Assembly (NCBI GenBank): GCA_016795545.1
Contig: JAEUGX010000105.1
Span: 1 to 64,000 of the forward strand
Direction: 5' to 3'
Length of the DNA stretch: 64,000 bases
From: Opitutaceae bacterium
GTDB taxonomy: Bacteria; Verrucomicrobiota; Verrucomicrobiia; Opitutales; Opitutaceae
Within the stretch, counting starts at the first letter, position 1. Each line of letters begins with the position of its first letter. A program made the position numbers and the translations under genes. Below, piece after piece: positions 37,656-48,484 of this stretch. The notes beneath the pieces were generated by a model, which had not been told where the DNA came from, did no database searches, and worked only from the letters and a program-made list of their open reading frames with translations.

Positions 37656-38375
37656 CTACTCGGGGAACGTCCGGCGCAGTTCCTCGAAGAGCAGCAGCGA
37701 CGCGATGGCGGACGTCACGGGGCCGCGCAGCTCGGCCGGCAGGTCGGGGGCGAGCCAGACCGCGCCGTCGTTGATGACCTCGACGGCCGCCAGCGGGCGA
37801 TCCGCCAGGGAAAAGACATAGCCCGCCGTCTCGCCGAGCGGCAGCGGCGTGCCCGCCAGCCGGTTGGTGCCCCGCACCGTCACCACCTGCCCGCCGCGCT
37901 CCAGCGTGCCTGCCAACGGCCGCTCGCGGGTCTCCCCGAGCTTGAGCAGCCAGGCCTCCTCCGGCCGCGCCTCCGGGGCCAGCCGGGCGCCGAAGGCGGA
38001 CCGGTTGCGCATCTCGACCTCGACCCCGACGTTCAGGGCCCGGCGCCGCGCCGTCGTCTCGGCCTCGCCCCGCCAGGCCTCGCCTTCGTCCTCCGCCACG
38101 CGAAACCCGAAGGTCTGGCGCGCCTTGGCGCCGTCGTAGATGATGATGTGCAAGCTGCCGCCCTTGGTCAGGGATCGCCGGACCTCGGAAACCCGGAACG
38201 CACCGTAGGCCAGCCGCTCCACCCGCTTCCAGCCTTGCCGCCCCGTCACGGGCAGTCGCTCGGCGCCGGCCAGCTCCGCCGGCAGCGACATCGCGGCCGC
38301 GCGCAACTTGGCGTGGGCCTCGGAGGGCTGCGCCAGCATCACGGCGCCGCCTAGGATAAGGACGAGTAGTTTCAT
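37656..38375 (-). CDS. Exported protein of unknown function
   Basis: A 239-residue protein with a signal peptide (MKLLVLILGGAVMLAQPSEA, cleavage near residue 22). The mature part contains LPVTGRQGWKRVERLAYGAF, LHIIIYDGAKARQTFGFRVA and VAEDEGEAWRGEAE, then QVVTVRGTNRLAGTPLPLGE and a beta-rich end. No family recognised. Its stop is six bases from the convergent dehydrogenase stop, so it is a separate unit. Confidence 0.65.
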   Translation of the reverse strand: MKLLVLILGGAVMLAQPSEAHAKLRAAAMSLPAELAGAERLPVTGRQGWKRVERLAYGAFRVSEVRRSLTKGGSLHIIIYDGAKARQTFGFRVAEDEGEAWRGEAETTARRRALNVGVEVEMRNRSAFGARLAPEARPEEAWLLKLGETRERPLAGTLERGGQVVTVRGTNRLAGTPLPLGETAGYVFSLADRPLAAVEVINDGAVWLAPDLPAELRGPVTSAIASLLLFEELRRTFPE

Positions 38376-38440
38376 GGGGCGGGAATTCGCCCCAGTCTAA
38401 CCCGGCGGCGGCCGCGCCGCCATGGGCCGAAGGTCCACCC

Positions 38441-39937
38441 CTAACGAGCGCGGTACTGCTCGAGCAAGGCGCGCAGCGCCTGGACCTCGCCGGCGTGGCG
38501 CGCCTCGCCGGCGAGATTGGTCGTCTCGTCCGGATCGGACTCCAAGTCGTACAGCTGCGCTCCCTGGCTGCCCGAGTCCCACTCGATGTAGCGCCAGCGT
38601 TCGGTCCTGACCGCGTAGCCTGCCGACCGGCCGGCGCGCTCGCGGATCTGGCTGAAGGCGGCCGTCTTCACGGTGGCGGACGTGTCGTCGAGGATCGGGC
38701 GCAGGCTGACCCCGTCGAGGCGGGACGCCGCCGGGATGCCGGCCAGGTCGGCCAGGGTCGGGTACAGGTCCAGCAGCTCGACCAGGCTGCGGCTCGTCCG
38801 CCCCGCCGCCTTCGCCCCGGGCGCGGCAATGATCAGGGGCACCCGCGCGCTGCGCTCGAAGAGGCTCATCTTATGCCACAGGCCGTGGTCGCCGAGGTGG
38901 TAGCCGTGGTCGCTGGTGAAGACGATGACCGTGTTTTCCGCCAAGCCGAGCCGGTCAAGCGCGTCCACCACCCGCCCCACCTGCGCATCGACGAACGAGA
39001 TCGAGGCGCGGTAGGCCTGGATCGCCCCCCGCCGCTGGGCCTCCGTGGCGTCTTCCTGGTCCTTTCGCCAGGTCGCGTATGCCGCCCGGGGATGCCGCTT
39101 GCGGTCCTCGGCCGAGAGCCCCGGCAGCTCGATCGCCTCGGCGGGGTAGAGGTCGAAGTAATGCGCCGGCGCGACATACGGCGTGTGCGGACGGTAGAAG
39201 CCGACCGCGAGAAAGAAGGGCCGCTCCTCGCGCTTGAACCGCTCGAGCAGCTCGATCGCCTCGGTCGCGCCGATCCCGTCGGTGTGCTCGCCGTCCGAGC
39301 CCTCGGGGTCGGCGAACCACGTGAAGCCCGAATCGGGCGCCCCCAGGGTCCGGTGCGTCCGCTCCGGCCCGGGCGCGTAGATCGTGTCGTGCAGCTCCCG
39401 GTCGCGGCCCCGCGGATTCACGGTCAGGTCCCACGAGGCCAGGTCGTCCAGCCCCGCCGTGCCGATGTCGTAGGGCACCCCGTAATGGTAGATCTTGCCC
39501 ACGCGCGCCGCGAACCACCCGTCCTGCTTGAACAGCTGCGGCAGCGTGACCACGTCGCGCAGATGCATGCGGAAATGGGCCGCGTACGGATTGTCCGCCG
39601 CCGGGTTTTCCGTGACGCCGGTCGCGTCCGGTCGCCGGCCGGTGAGCAGCGACGTGCGGCTCGGCGAGCAGAGGGGGATCTGGCAGTAAGCGCGCTCGAA
39701 GCGGACGCCGCGCGCGGCCAGCCGGTCGAGGTGAGGCGTCCGCATCCCCGCGGCGCCGTAGCAGCCCAGGTCGCAGTTCAGGTCGTCGGCGATGAGGAAC
39801 AGCACGTTCGTCCTCGGCTCGGGATGCGGGCGCATCTGCCGCTTGAGCGCGAACGGATTGGTCAGCGCCCCGGACGCCGCCACGCCAACGGCGACCGCCA
39901 GCGCCACGATCAGCCTGGGGAAGGAATGGAGATGCAT
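38441..39937 (-). CDS. Sulfatase, iduronate-2-sulfatase-like
   Basis: A 498-residue exported sulfatase with an N-terminal signal/anchor (FPRLIVALAVAVGVAASG). NVLFLIADDLNCDLGCYG gives the metal-binding Asp pair. CQIPLCSPSRTSLLTGRRPD holds the C-x-P-x-R formylglycine motif. VGFYRPHTPYVAPAHYFDLY and FTSDHGYHLGDHGLWHKMSL match iduronate-2-sulfatase-type enzymes. The formylglycine generating enzyme is not in the window. The in-frame run to 40543 upstream is rejected as noise because the signal sequence fixes ATG 39937. Role is probably desulfation of algal or animal glycans. Confidence 0.9.
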   Translation of the reverse strand: MHLHSFPRLIVALAVAVGVAASGALTNPFALKRQMRPHPEPRTNVLFLIADDLNCDLGCYGAAGMRTPHLDRLAARGVRFERAYCQIPLCSPSRTSLLTGRRPDATGVTENPAADNPYAAHFRMHLRDVVTLPQLFKQDGWFAARVGKIYHYGVPYDIGTAGLDDLASWDLTVNPRGRDRELHDTIYAPGPERTHRTLGAPDSGFTWFADPEGSDGEHTDGIGATEAIELLERFKREERPFFLAVGFYRPHTPYVAPAHYFDLYPAEAIELPGLSAEDRKRHPRAAYATWRKDQEDATEAQRRGAIQAYRASISFVDAQVGRVVDALDRLGLAENTVIVFTSDHGYHLGDHGLWHKMSLFERSARVPLIIAAPGAKAAGRTSRSLVELLDLYPTLADLAGIPAASRLDGVSLRPILDDTSATVKTAAFSQIRERAGRSAGYAVRTERWRYIEWDSGSQGAQLYDLESDPDETTNLAGEARHAGEVQALRALLEQYRAR

Positions 39938-40209
39938 GGGAAAGCGCGCCTCCTTGTGCCACCCCCGCCGGTTCCGGCAAGCCCGGGTACGGGAACATCG
40001 TTTCCTCCGCGACCACCACGGACTCATGCCCGCGAGGCGAAATCCGCTCGGCAGTGCCGTCTGCCGGAACCCGTGTCGGTGCCTCGTCCGATCCCCGCCC
40101 TCCCGGGCAGGGCTACGGAACGGGGCGCGCAACCGCGCCCCGACGACTCCTTTCCCGTTTTCCTGAGTTACAGGTCCGTTCCGTCCCGCAGGAGCGCGGC
40201 TGAGGCGGG

Positions 40210-40917
40210 CTACGGCAGCACCGGATACGGCTTCACCGCCCCGCGGGCCTCCATGGGGATGAAGGCCTCGGCGTATTCGCACTCCGACTGCAGGCCCCAA
40301 TAGGCGTCGGGGATGCGGCAGAATTTGTCGAAGCCGGCTCCGAGCGCCTGCTGCAGCGACTCCTCCTGCGACAGATGCAGCTTCAGGTACTCGACCTTGC
40401 GGTCCTCGTACTGCGTCACGTCCACGAAGTAGCTGGCCGGGAACGCCACCGTGCCGGTCGGCGGCACGAGAAAGATGGCCGGGTGCTTCGCCAGCGGCGG
40501 CGACTGGGTCGGCACGATCGGCAGCGCGGCGTTCATCGCGCACTGCCGCACCAGATCGTGCGTCGTGATGTGATCCTGGTTATAGTCGGTCGGGTAGTGC
40601 GTGAAAATGAGGTCCGCCCGCGTGCGCCGGATCGCCTCGATCAGCAGCAGCCGGTTCTCGCGCGTGTCGAAGAGAAACTCGTCCTCGATGCCCAGATTGA
40701 TGTACTCGCCGCCGGCCGCCGCGGCCACCGCGGACATTTCCCGGTCGCGGATCGCCGCGGCCTCCTTCCGCCCCATGCCGGGCCGATGCACCATGCCGTT
40801 GCTGCCGTCGGTGGTCGTGATAAAAAACAGGCGGTCGCCGCGGTCGCGGCACTTGAGCATCGTGCCGAGGCAGCAGAATTCATCGTCCTGGTGAGCGAGG
40901 ATGGATACAACATTCAT
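40210..40917 (-). CDS. PIG-L family deacetylase
   Basis: A 235-residue zinc de-N-acetylase of the LmbE/PIG-L fold. The start VVSILAHQDDEFCCLGTMLK has the H-x-D-D-E zinc motif; ITTTDGSNGM follows; THYPTDYNQDHITTHDLV carries the later HxxDH zinc ligand region. ATG 40917 is used because the motif normally begins within the first ten residues. It lies 55 bases downstream of the amidase and both may be cotranscribed. Substrate is probably an N-acetylated sugar conjugate. Confidence 0.9.
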   Translation of the reverse strand: MNVVSILAHQDDEFCCLGTMLKCRDRGDRLFFITTTDGSNGMVHRPGMGRKEAAAIRDREMSAVAAAAGGEYINLGIEDEFLFDTRENRLLLIEAIRRTRADLIFTHYPTDYNQDHITTHDLVRQCAMNAALPIVPTQSPPLAKHPAIFLVPPTGTVAFPASYFVDVTQYEDRKVEYLKLHLSQEESLQQALGAGFDKFCRIPDAYWGLQSECEYAEAFIPMEARGAVKPYPVLP

Positions 40918-40972
40918 GGAGGTAAAATTCAGGGAGTGGCGCCGGCGGTTCGGGGCGAGGAAGCCGCGGGCC

Positions 40973-42577
40973 TCATCGGTCGGCGATCTCCTCGCCGGCC
41001 AAGCGCGGCGTGAACCGGGGCAGCCGGCGGGCCTGGGTGGCCTGCTCGAAGTCATAACCCAGCCCGAGCAGCCGGCCCTCGGTGTAGGGCAGCCCCAGGA
41101 AGGAGATCGTGACGGGCAGGCCGTCGTGGGTCATGCCCGCGGGCACCACCAGGTCGGGGAAGCCGGCGACCGGAGCCAGGTGCAGGGCGGACTCGTCGGT
41201 GCCGCCGGCCTCGGGGGCGTCGATCTTCGCCGCCGGGCGCGGGAGTGTCGGGTAGAGGATCGCGTCGAGGCGGTCGCGGGCGAACACGCCCTCGAGGGCC
41301 GCACGCACGAGCGCCCGGCCCTCGTGCTGCGCCGTCCGGTATTCGGGGTCGTCGAGCGCGATCGTCGCCACGCCGCCCTTGAGGCTGCGGAGCTTCCACG
41401 GGCTCCGGTAGGCGGCGGCCGGGTCCTCGGCGCGCGCGATCAACTCGGCCAGCGTGCGCGGATAACCCGGCCGCAGCGTGGCGAGGTAGGCGTCCAGCTG
41501 CCCGGGAAACTCCGCGCTGCGGATCGTCTTGTAGACCCCGGCGCGCGCGGCGAGCGCGTAGGCCGGCAGCCGCACCGGGTCGACGACCGTGGCCCCCAGC
41601 TCGCGGAGCCGGACGATCGCCAGCTCCATCACCCGGTCCGTGCCGGGATCGCGGCCGAAGAATTCCCGGGCCACGCCGAGCCGCGCGCCGCGCAGGGCGC
41701 CGCGCCGCAGGTGCGCCGTGTAGTCGGCCTCGCCGCGGCCCGCCGACGCCGCCGTCGCCGGATCGGCGGGATCGACTCCGGCCAGCACGCCGAGCACGAC
41801 CGCGAGGTCCGTGACGCTGCGCGCCATCGGGCCGCCGGTGTCGAACGACAACGACAGCGGCACGATCCCGTCGCGGCTGAGCAGACCGAGCGTCGGCCGG
41901 AGCCCGGCCAGCCCGTTGACCGAGCAAGGGGCGCGCACCGAGCTGCTGGTGTCGGTGCCGAGCCCGAGCTGCGCGAAGGCGGCGGCCACCGCCGCCCCGG
42001 TGCCGCCGCTCGAACCGGCCGGCGCCCGCGTCGGGTCGTGCGGATTCCGGGTCTGGCCGCCGAGCGAACTGTAGCCCGAGGCCGCCCCGCCGTCGGAGGC
42101 GAGCTCGCTGAGGTTCACCTTCGCCAGGATGACCGCGCCCGCCGCGCGCAGCCGGTGCACCAGGCAGGCGTCGTCCGGGGGCACCGATCCCTCGAGCATC
42201 TGGCAGCCCGCGGTGGTCGGCAGATCGACCGTGTCATAATTGTCCTTCAACACCACCGGGATCCCGTGCAGCGGCCCGCGCGGCCCCCGGCTCCGGCGTT
42301 CCGCGTCGAGCGCCCGGGCCGCGGCCAGGGCGTCGAGGTTGAGGGTGATGACCGCGTTGATCTCCGGGCCCTGCTTGTCATAGGCGGCGATCCGCCGCAG
42401 GTACAGGGTCGTGAGCTGCTCCGAGGTCAGGCGTCCCGCGGCGAGCGCGGCGTTGAGCTCGGGAATGGTCGCCGAGGTCAGGTCGAGGGCGGCGCCGGTC
42501 GCCGCGGTCAGCAGCAGGGCGAGCGCGCCGGCCAAAGGCCGCCGGCCGGGACAAAGACGGGACAAGGCGTGAATCAT
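40973..42577 (-). CDS. Amidase (amidase signature family), exported
   Basis: A 534-residue amidase with a signal peptide (RPLAGALALLLTAATGAALD). The Ser-cisSer-Lys triad is visible: Lys in HGIPVVLKDNYDT, cis-Ser and nucleophile in RAPAGSSGGTGAAVAAAFAQ and GTDTSSSVRAPCSVNGL. FPDLVVPAGMTHDGLPVTIS is the family C-terminal motif. Length is usual for periplasmic members. The open frame runs to 43657, but that part is antisense to queA and not coding. It may hydrolyse aryl, peptide or carboxylic amides. Confidence 0.9.
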   Translation of the reverse strand: MIHALSRLCPGRRPLAGALALLLTAATGAALDLTSATIPELNAALAAGRLTSEQLTTLYLRRIAAYDKQGPEINAVITLNLDALAAARALDAERRSRGPRGPLHGIPVVLKDNYDTVDLPTTAGCQMLEGSVPPDDACLVHRLRAAGAVILAKVNLSELASDGGAASGYSSLGGQTRNPHDPTRAPAGSSGGTGAAVAAAFAQLGLGTDTSSSVRAPCSVNGLAGLRPTLGLLSRDGIVPLSLSFDTGGPMARSVTDLAVVLGVLAGVDPADPATAASAGRGEADYTAHLRRGALRGARLGVAREFFGRDPGTDRVMELAIVRLRELGATVVDPVRLPAYALAARAGVYKTIRSAEFPGQLDAYLATLRPGYPRTLAELIARAEDPAAAYRSPWKLRSLKGGVATIALDDPEYRTAQHEGRALVRAALEGVFARDRLDAILYPTLPRPAAKIDAPEAGGTDESALHLAPVAGFPDLVVPAGMTHDGLPVTISFLGLPYTEGRLLGLGYDFEQATQARRLPRFTPRLAGEEIADR

Positions 42578-42727
42578 CGGGTTCTCGGCCGGGAGGAGTG
42601 CCGGAGCCGAAGGTTGAAGCGTGAACCCCGGGGCTGGAAAGGCTGAATTCAGCGCGGGGAGGACGGCCGCCGCCCGCCGCGGAGAAAGGTTGCCAGCCAC
42701 GGCCAAACCCCTCCAGTCGGGAGGCGC

Positions 42728-43807
<1,080 letters not shown>

Positions 43808-43874
43808 TACCCCGCGGCGACTCTGCGGTTGCGCGCGCCGTCAACTTGGCTTTGTTAGCGGGCCCACACCCACT

Positions 43875-44447
43875 ATGAAACGACTCCTCCTGCTAGTCGC
43901 CTCCCTCGGTCTGCTCGCCTCCGCGCGCGCCGACCTTGTTGCCCACCAGATCGACACCCGCCACAGCGCGGTCAGCTTCTCGGTGCGCAACTTCCTCATT
44001 CCCGTCCCGGGCTCCCTCAAGATCACCGAGGGCGCGATCAAGTTCGACGCCCAGAACCCGGCCGCGTCCTCCGTCGAGGCCGTCGTCGGCATCGACACCA
44101 TCAACACGCAGGAGAAGGGCCGCGACGACCACCTGAAGAATCCCGACTTCTTCGACACCGCCAAGTTCCCGACCGCCCGGTTCAAGAGCACCCAGTGGGA
44201 GGTGGTCGGCGAGAACAAGTTCAAGGTCACCGGCGACCTCACGATCAAGGACGTGACGAAGCCGCTCACCTTCGAGGTCACCTATTTCGGCACGATGCCC
44301 GGCAACCGCGGCCGCACCGTCTCCGGCTGGGAGGCCGTGGCCAAGCTCGACCGCCGGGACTTCGGCATCAGCTACGGCACCTCGATCGGCAACGAGGTGG
44401 CTTTGACCATCACGGTGCAGGGTTTCCTGCCGGAAGGCACGAAATAG
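43875..44447 (+). CDS. YceI-family periplasmic lipid-binding protein
   Basis: A 190-residue exported protein, signal peptide MKRLLLLVASLGLLASARAD. The YceI fold is shown by HQIDTRHSAVSFSVRNFLIP, GRDDHLKNPDFFDTAKFPTA, FKVTGDLTIKDVTKPLTFEV and AKLDRRDFGISYG. Family members are lipocalin-like barrels that bind isoprenoid lipids; some are induced by base or osmotic stress. It starts 67 bases after queA; the TPR gene follows after 82 bases. Confidence 0.92.
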   Translation: MKRLLLLVASLGLLASARADLVAHQIDTRHSAVSFSVRNFLIPVPGSLKITEGAIKFDAQNPAASSVEAVVGIDTINTQEKGRDDHLKNPDFFDTAKFPTARFKSTQWEVVGENKFKVTGDLTIKDVTKPLTFEVTYFGTMPGNRGRTVSGWEAVAKLDRRDFGISYGTSIGNEVALTITVQGFLPEGTK

Positions 44448-44529
44448 CGCCGACCGGCGCGAGCGCCGCCACCTGCCGGAGGCCAGGCATCCCGTGCCGC
44501 CTCCGGCTTGCTTCATCCCCAACCCGCGC

Positions 44530-44889
44530 ATGACCCCGGCCGAAATCCAGTCGCTCGTCGAGGACGCCACCTTCGACTACACGATGGGCGACCATGACAC
44601 GGCCCTGGCGAAGCTGCGGCAGGCCGCGGAAGCCGCGCCGGCCGCCTTCGAGGCCTGGCACGCGCTGGCCGAGATCAACTTCAGCCTGCGCCGGTTCGAC
44701 GACGCCCTGGCCGCCGCGCAACGCGCGCACGCGCTGCGTCCCGACGACCTGTTCATCAACACGACCCTGTCCCGGATCTGGATGGAGAAAGGCGACAAGC
44801 CCAAGGCCGAGCACTTCGGCGCCCAGGCCAAGATCCAAAGCTGGAAGGACCAGCTGAAGAACCCGGAAGCCGCCCAGGGCGGCCTGTGA
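44530..44889 (+). CDS. Small TPR protein
   Basis: A 119-residue protein made of about two and a half tetratricopeptide repeats: DYTMGDHDTALAKLRQAAEA, AWHALAEINFSLRRFDDAL and DDLFINTTLSRIWMEKGDKP. These proteins mediate contacts; no enzymatic part. ATG 44530 is preferred to 44494, since the extra residues (MPPPACFIPNPR) are unrelated to TPR sequence. Confidence 0.75.
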   Translation: MTPAEIQSLVEDATFDYTMGDHDTALAKLRQAAEAAPAAFEAWHALAEINFSLRRFDDALAAAQRAHALRPDDLFINTTLSRIWMEKGDKPKAEHFGAQAKIQSWKDQLKNPEAAQGGL

Positions 44890-44905
44890 GGCGGCTGGAC
44901 GCTGG

Positions 44906-46381
44906 TCAGGCCTTCTTCGTCGGTTCCGCCGCTGGCTTGGCTGCCGGAGGCTCCGCCGCCGGGGCCTGACCGAGAAAAGCGGGCAAGTTCAGCCCCACGC
45001 TCTTGGCGAGTTCGTTGATCGGCAGGACCCCCTTGTACAGGTCCTGCACGAACTGGCCTGGGCCGTTGCCTTGGGCGCCTCCGCCCATCACGACGACCTT
45101 CTCAAACTGCAGGCCCTTGATCGCCCCCGCCTGGATTTCCGCGATGCGCACGATGTTCTCGGCAATGAGCAGTTGCGTGGCGCCACCGGTGTCGTCGGCG
45201 ACCTTCAGGAGCTTTTCGAAGCCCTGTGCCTTGGCGTCCAGCAGCGCCCGGGTACCCTCCGCCTCGGCAGTGAGCTTCGCCTGGATGCCACTCGCCTCGG
45301 CCCCCAGCTTGACCTTGATACCCTGCGCCTCGCCCTCGGCCACGCGCCGGATGCCTTCCGCTTCAGCATCCTTCTGAATGATATAGGCCGCGGCCTGCCC
45401 CTCCTGGAGAATCTTGGTCTGCGCCGCCTTGGCTTCGGCGTCGATCCGGATGCGCTCCTTGTCAATCTCCGCCTTTACAATTTGGTCGGCCTGCTGCGCC
45501 GCCTTCTCGCGGGCCGCCCGCGCCAGTTCGGCTTCCTGCTGGGCCTTGTAGGATTCCTGGAGTGCCCGCGCCTCGGCAACTTTCTGGGCCGCCTCGGTCC
45601 GGCGCTTGGCCTCCGCCTGTTCCATCGCAAGGTCCGCGTTGGACTTGGCGATGACCACTTGGGCCGTGTTCTCACCCTTGCGTGCCTCCGCCTGTGCCGT
45701 GGCCACTCGGATGGCCTGCTCCCGCTCAGCCTCCGCCTTGCCGATGGCACCGCGCTGGTTCTCCTGGGCCACCTTGATCTGAGCATCATTAATGGCCTTG
45801 GCCGCCGCCTCCTTGCCAAGCGCATCGATATAACCCGAGTGATCCTTAATGTCGCGGATGTTACCGTTGATCATGCGGAGGCCGACTTTGTGCAGCTCGA
45901 CCTCGACACCCTTAGTGATCAACGCGATCAGCTTCTCACGGTCCGTGTTGATCTCCTCGATGCTCATCGAGGCAAACACCACACGCATCTGTCCCATGAT
46001 GATCTCTGATGCGAGCTGCTGGATCTCATCGAGCGTCCTGCCCAGCAGGCGGGTTGCGGCGTTCTGCATGACCTCTGGCTCAGTCGAGATGCCAATGGTA
46101 AACGAAGCCGGGGCGTCGATGCGGATGTTCTGGCTCGACAGCGCCCCCTTAAGCTCGATCTCGATGTTGATCGGCGTCAGATCGAGGTACCCATAGCTCT
46201 GGAAGAACGGCATCACGAACGTGCTGCCACCGTGATAGCACTTGGAAGAGGTTCCCTCCGCCAGCTTGCCGTACACGACCAGGATTCGGTCTGGCGGGCA
46301 CATGCGGTAACGCGAGATCAGCGTGATCGCGACAATCAGGAAAAAGATAAAGATGAATGAGAGGCTGATGATTTGGATCAT
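44906..46381 (-). CDS. Flotillin-like band-7 membrane protein (YqiK type)
   Basis: A 491-residue membrane-anchored scaffold. Residues 1-24 form one membrane helix. The SPFH/band-7 domain spans about 25-190 (RILVVYGKLAEGTSSKCYHG, LDEIQQLASEIIMGQMRVVF). A long Ala/Glu/Lys-rich coiled coil follows, about 190-380. The C-terminal region has LQFEKVVVMGGGAQGNGPGQ, typical of flotillins, and an Ala/Pro tail. It is 75 bases downstream of an NfeD-like gene, the usual partner in bacterial flotillin operons; the pair probably organises membrane microdomains. Confidence 0.92.
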   Translation of the reverse strand: MIQIISLSFIFIFFLIVAITLISRYRMCPPDRILVVYGKLAEGTSSKCYHGGSTFVMPFFQSYGYLDLTPINIEIELKGALSSQNIRIDAPASFTIGISTEPEVMQNAATRLLGRTLDEIQQLASEIIMGQMRVVFASMSIEEINTDREKLIALITKGVEVELHKVGLRMINGNIRDIKDHSGYIDALGKEAAAKAINDAQIKVAQENQRGAIGKAEAEREQAIRVATAQAEARKGENTAQVVIAKSNADLAMEQAEAKRRTEAAQKVAEARALQESYKAQQEAELARAAREKAAQQADQIVKAEIDKERIRIDAEAKAAQTKILQEGQAAAYIIQKDAEAEGIRRVAEGEAQGIKVKLGAEASGIQAKLTAEAEGTRALLDAKAQGFEKLLKVADDTGGATQLLIAENIVRIAEIQAGAIKGLQFEKVVVMGGGAQGNGPGQFVQDLYKGVLPINELAKSVGLNLPAFLGQAPAAEPPAAKPAAEPTKKA

Positions 46382-46456
46382 GATCGAGGAGTGGTAAGGC
46401 GGGGAGGAAGGGGTGAAAGCAGGCGGCGCCCGCTAAGGCCGAGGCGGTTCGTCCGC

Positions 46457-47050
46457 TCAGACGGGTTCGATCGATACGGTGCGGCCGTCGACGACGCCGG
46501 TCACGCGCACCTTCTCGCCGCTGGCGATCGGGCGCTCGGCAACGCTCAGCGCTTCCAGCGTCTCCTGCCGTCCGCTGAAATTGACGACCACCTGGCCGCC
46601 CGACGCCTTGCGCGGCGGAACCGTGATGTAGACGGTGCCGACAGCACCAACCGAGTCCTGGATGCGCCTGGTGCCGTCGCTGCGAAAGCCGTAGATGGTG
46701 CGGATCATCACGACGATAATCGCCATCACCACGGAGCCAGCCACGACCGCCACCAGAACGGCCGCCGGCAGGGATAGGCCGGCATCCAGCGCCAGACCGC
46801 CCGCCGAGCCGAAGCCGAGGAAGAATCCGGTCAAAGGCTTGATCGAAAAAATGCCGCCGCCGCCATGATTGAGGTCGGCCGATCCGACCGCGTCCACCGC
46901 ATCGTGATGCTCCATCCCAATGATGGCCATTGCCGCCAGCACCAGTGAAATCAGTCCGGCAAACAGCCCGATTCCGTAAAACAACTGGCGCGCGCCGTTC
47001 AGGCTCTCCCACCAGTTCGTGAAAATTTCGATCAACCCGATATTAGTCAT
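46457..47050 (-). CDS. NfeD-like membrane protein, partner of the flotillin
   Basis: A 197-residue protein with hydrophobic helices at about 22-42, 90-117 and a possible segment at 66-88, followed by a soluble OB-fold-like domain from about 133. That domain has DSVGAVGTVYITVPPRKASG, GEKVRVTGVVDGRTVSIEPV, the NfeD C-terminal pattern. It is the first gene of the flotillin operon. No serine protease domain is present, so it is the short NfeD1b-like form. Confidence 0.85.
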   Translation of the reverse strand: MTNIGLIEIFTNWWESLNGARQLFYGIGLFAGLISLVLAAMAIIGMEHHDAVDAVGSADLNHGGGGIFSIKPLTGFFLGFGSAGGLALDAGLSLPAAVLVAVVAGSVVMAIIVVMIRTIYGFRSDGTRRIQDSVGAVGTVYITVPPRKASGGQVVVNFSGRQETLEALSVAERPIASGEKVRVTGVVDGRTVSIEPV

Positions 47051-47067
47051 AAAACCTAACCAGCTTA

Positions 47068-47096
47068 ACGTTATCGAACATGCCTAGATATTACAA
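47068..47096 (-). promoter_or_regulatory. Candidate sigma-70 promoter of the NfeD-flotillin operon
   Basis: On the minus strand TTGTAA (47091-47096) is followed after 17 bases by TAACGT (47068-47073), about 18 bases before the NfeD start. Both hexamers are only partial matches, but the block is AT-rich in GC-rich surroundings. Confidence 0.35.
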
Positions 47097-47290
47097 TGTG
47101 CCGCGTGTTGTGGAGACAATTCATCCAGATGCCAGCGATTCGCACCAGCCGTGTCCGCGCCCATGGGCCCGACACCGCATGGACATCCACCCTACCCAAG
47201 CCGCGCACGACACTGCTAGTTCCCGTGCACACCTCCCCTCCCCCCAACCCCTAATTGACACCCTCTCGCGCGCACCCCTAGCCTTGCCGC

Positions 47291-48271
47291 ATGGACAGAC
47301 CCGCCTACCTGCTGGAATTCGAGAAGCCCCTGCGCGAGCTCGAGAAGCAGCTTGAAGCCCTGCACCAGCAGTCGCTGGAGAACAACATCGATATGTCCGC
47401 CGAGCTGGCGACGATCGAGGCGAAGATCGAGACGACCAAGCGGGAGATCTACTCCAACCTGACGCCCTGGCAGCGCGTCCAGGTCGCGCGCCACCCCCGG
47501 CGGCCCTACGCCCTCGACTATGTCGGGGCCATGTTCGACGACTTCCAGGAGCTGCACGGCGACCGCCAGTTCAACGACGACCGCGCCCTCATCGGCGGCA
47601 CCGCCTTCTTCGCCGGCCGCCCGGTCATGGTCATCGCCCAGCAGAAGGGACGCGACACGCGCGAAAACATCGTCCGCAACTTCGGCATGCCGCAGCCCGA
47701 GGGCTACCGCAAGGCGCTCCGCCTGATGAAGCTCGCCGAGAAATTCGGCCTGGCCGTCGTCACCTTCATCGACACCCCCGGCGCCTACCCGGGCGTCGAG
47801 TCCGAGGCCCGCCATGTTTCCGAGGCCATCGCCGTGAATCTGCGGGAAATGGCGCTGCTTAAAGTCCCGTCCGTCGCCGTCATCGTCGGCGAGGGCGGCT
47901 CCGGCGGCGCCCTCGGCATCGGCGTCACCGACCGCGTCCTCATCTTCGAGAACGCCTACTATTCCGTCATCTCGCCCGAAGGCTGCGCCGCCATCCTCTG
48001 GAAGGACCGCGCCAACGCGCCGCGGGCCGCCGAGGCCCTCAAGCTGAACGCCGCCAACCTGCTCGAGCTCGAGGTCGTCGACGAGGTCATCCCCGAGCCG
48101 CTGGGCGGCGCTCATAACGATCCCGCCGCCGCCGCCAACGCCCTGAAGACGGCCCTGCTCAAGCATCTCGACCAGCTCGCCGAAAAATCGGCCCAGCAGC
48201 TGCTCGACGACCGTTACGCCCGCTACCGCGAGCTGGGCGAGTACCGCGAGGCCGTGACCAAGCCGGCCTAA
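47291..48271 (+). CDS. accA: Acetyl-CoA carboxylase carboxyltransferase subunit alpha
   Basis: Alpha half of the carboxyltransferase that forms malonyl-CoA for fatty acid synthesis, 326 residues. The N-terminal helical part is LLEFEKPLRELEKQLEALHQ. The crotonase-like core has ALDYVGAMFDDFQELHGDR, VMVIAQQKGRDTRENIVRNF, VTFIDTPGAYPGVESEARHV and VGEGGSGGALGIGVTDRVLI. YYSVISPEGCAAILWKD follows. Length is standard. Its partner accD is not in the window. Biotin ligase (birA) for the carrier lies about 10 kb away. Confidence 0.97.
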   Translation: MDRPAYLLEFEKPLRELEKQLEALHQQSLENNIDMSAELATIEAKIETTKREIYSNLTPWQRVQVARHPRRPYALDYVGAMFDDFQELHGDRQFNDDRALIGGTAFFAGRPVMVIAQQKGRDTRENIVRNFGMPQPEGYRKALRLMKLAEKFGLAVVTFIDTPGAYPGVESEARHVSEAIAVNLREMALLKVPSVAVIVGEGGSGGALGIGVTDRVLIFENAYYSVISPEGCAAILWKDRANAPRAAEALKLNAANLLELEVVDEVIPEPLGGAHNDPAAAANALKTALLKHLDQLAEKSAQQLLDDRYARYRELGEYREAVTKPA

Positions 48272-48484
48272 GCCGGCCGCGGCCGCAGTGCCGCCCCCTC
48301 CGCGCCGAACACGGCGCTAGCTCCGGTCTGCCCCGCTGTGGCCTGGGTTTGCCTCCGCCGCTCCGAGCCGGGCCAAAGCCTCCCCGCGCACCCGCCTCCA
48401 TATTTTTTTGGGGTCAGACAGGCTATGTCCGACCCTTCGTGCGATCCTGCGTACATCACCGTCACCTCAACCCATCCCACGAAC

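Noticed and set aside
38441..40543. 700-residue sulfatase frame
   Set aside because: The first 200 codons are Arg/Gly-rich noise; the signal peptide defines ATG 39937.
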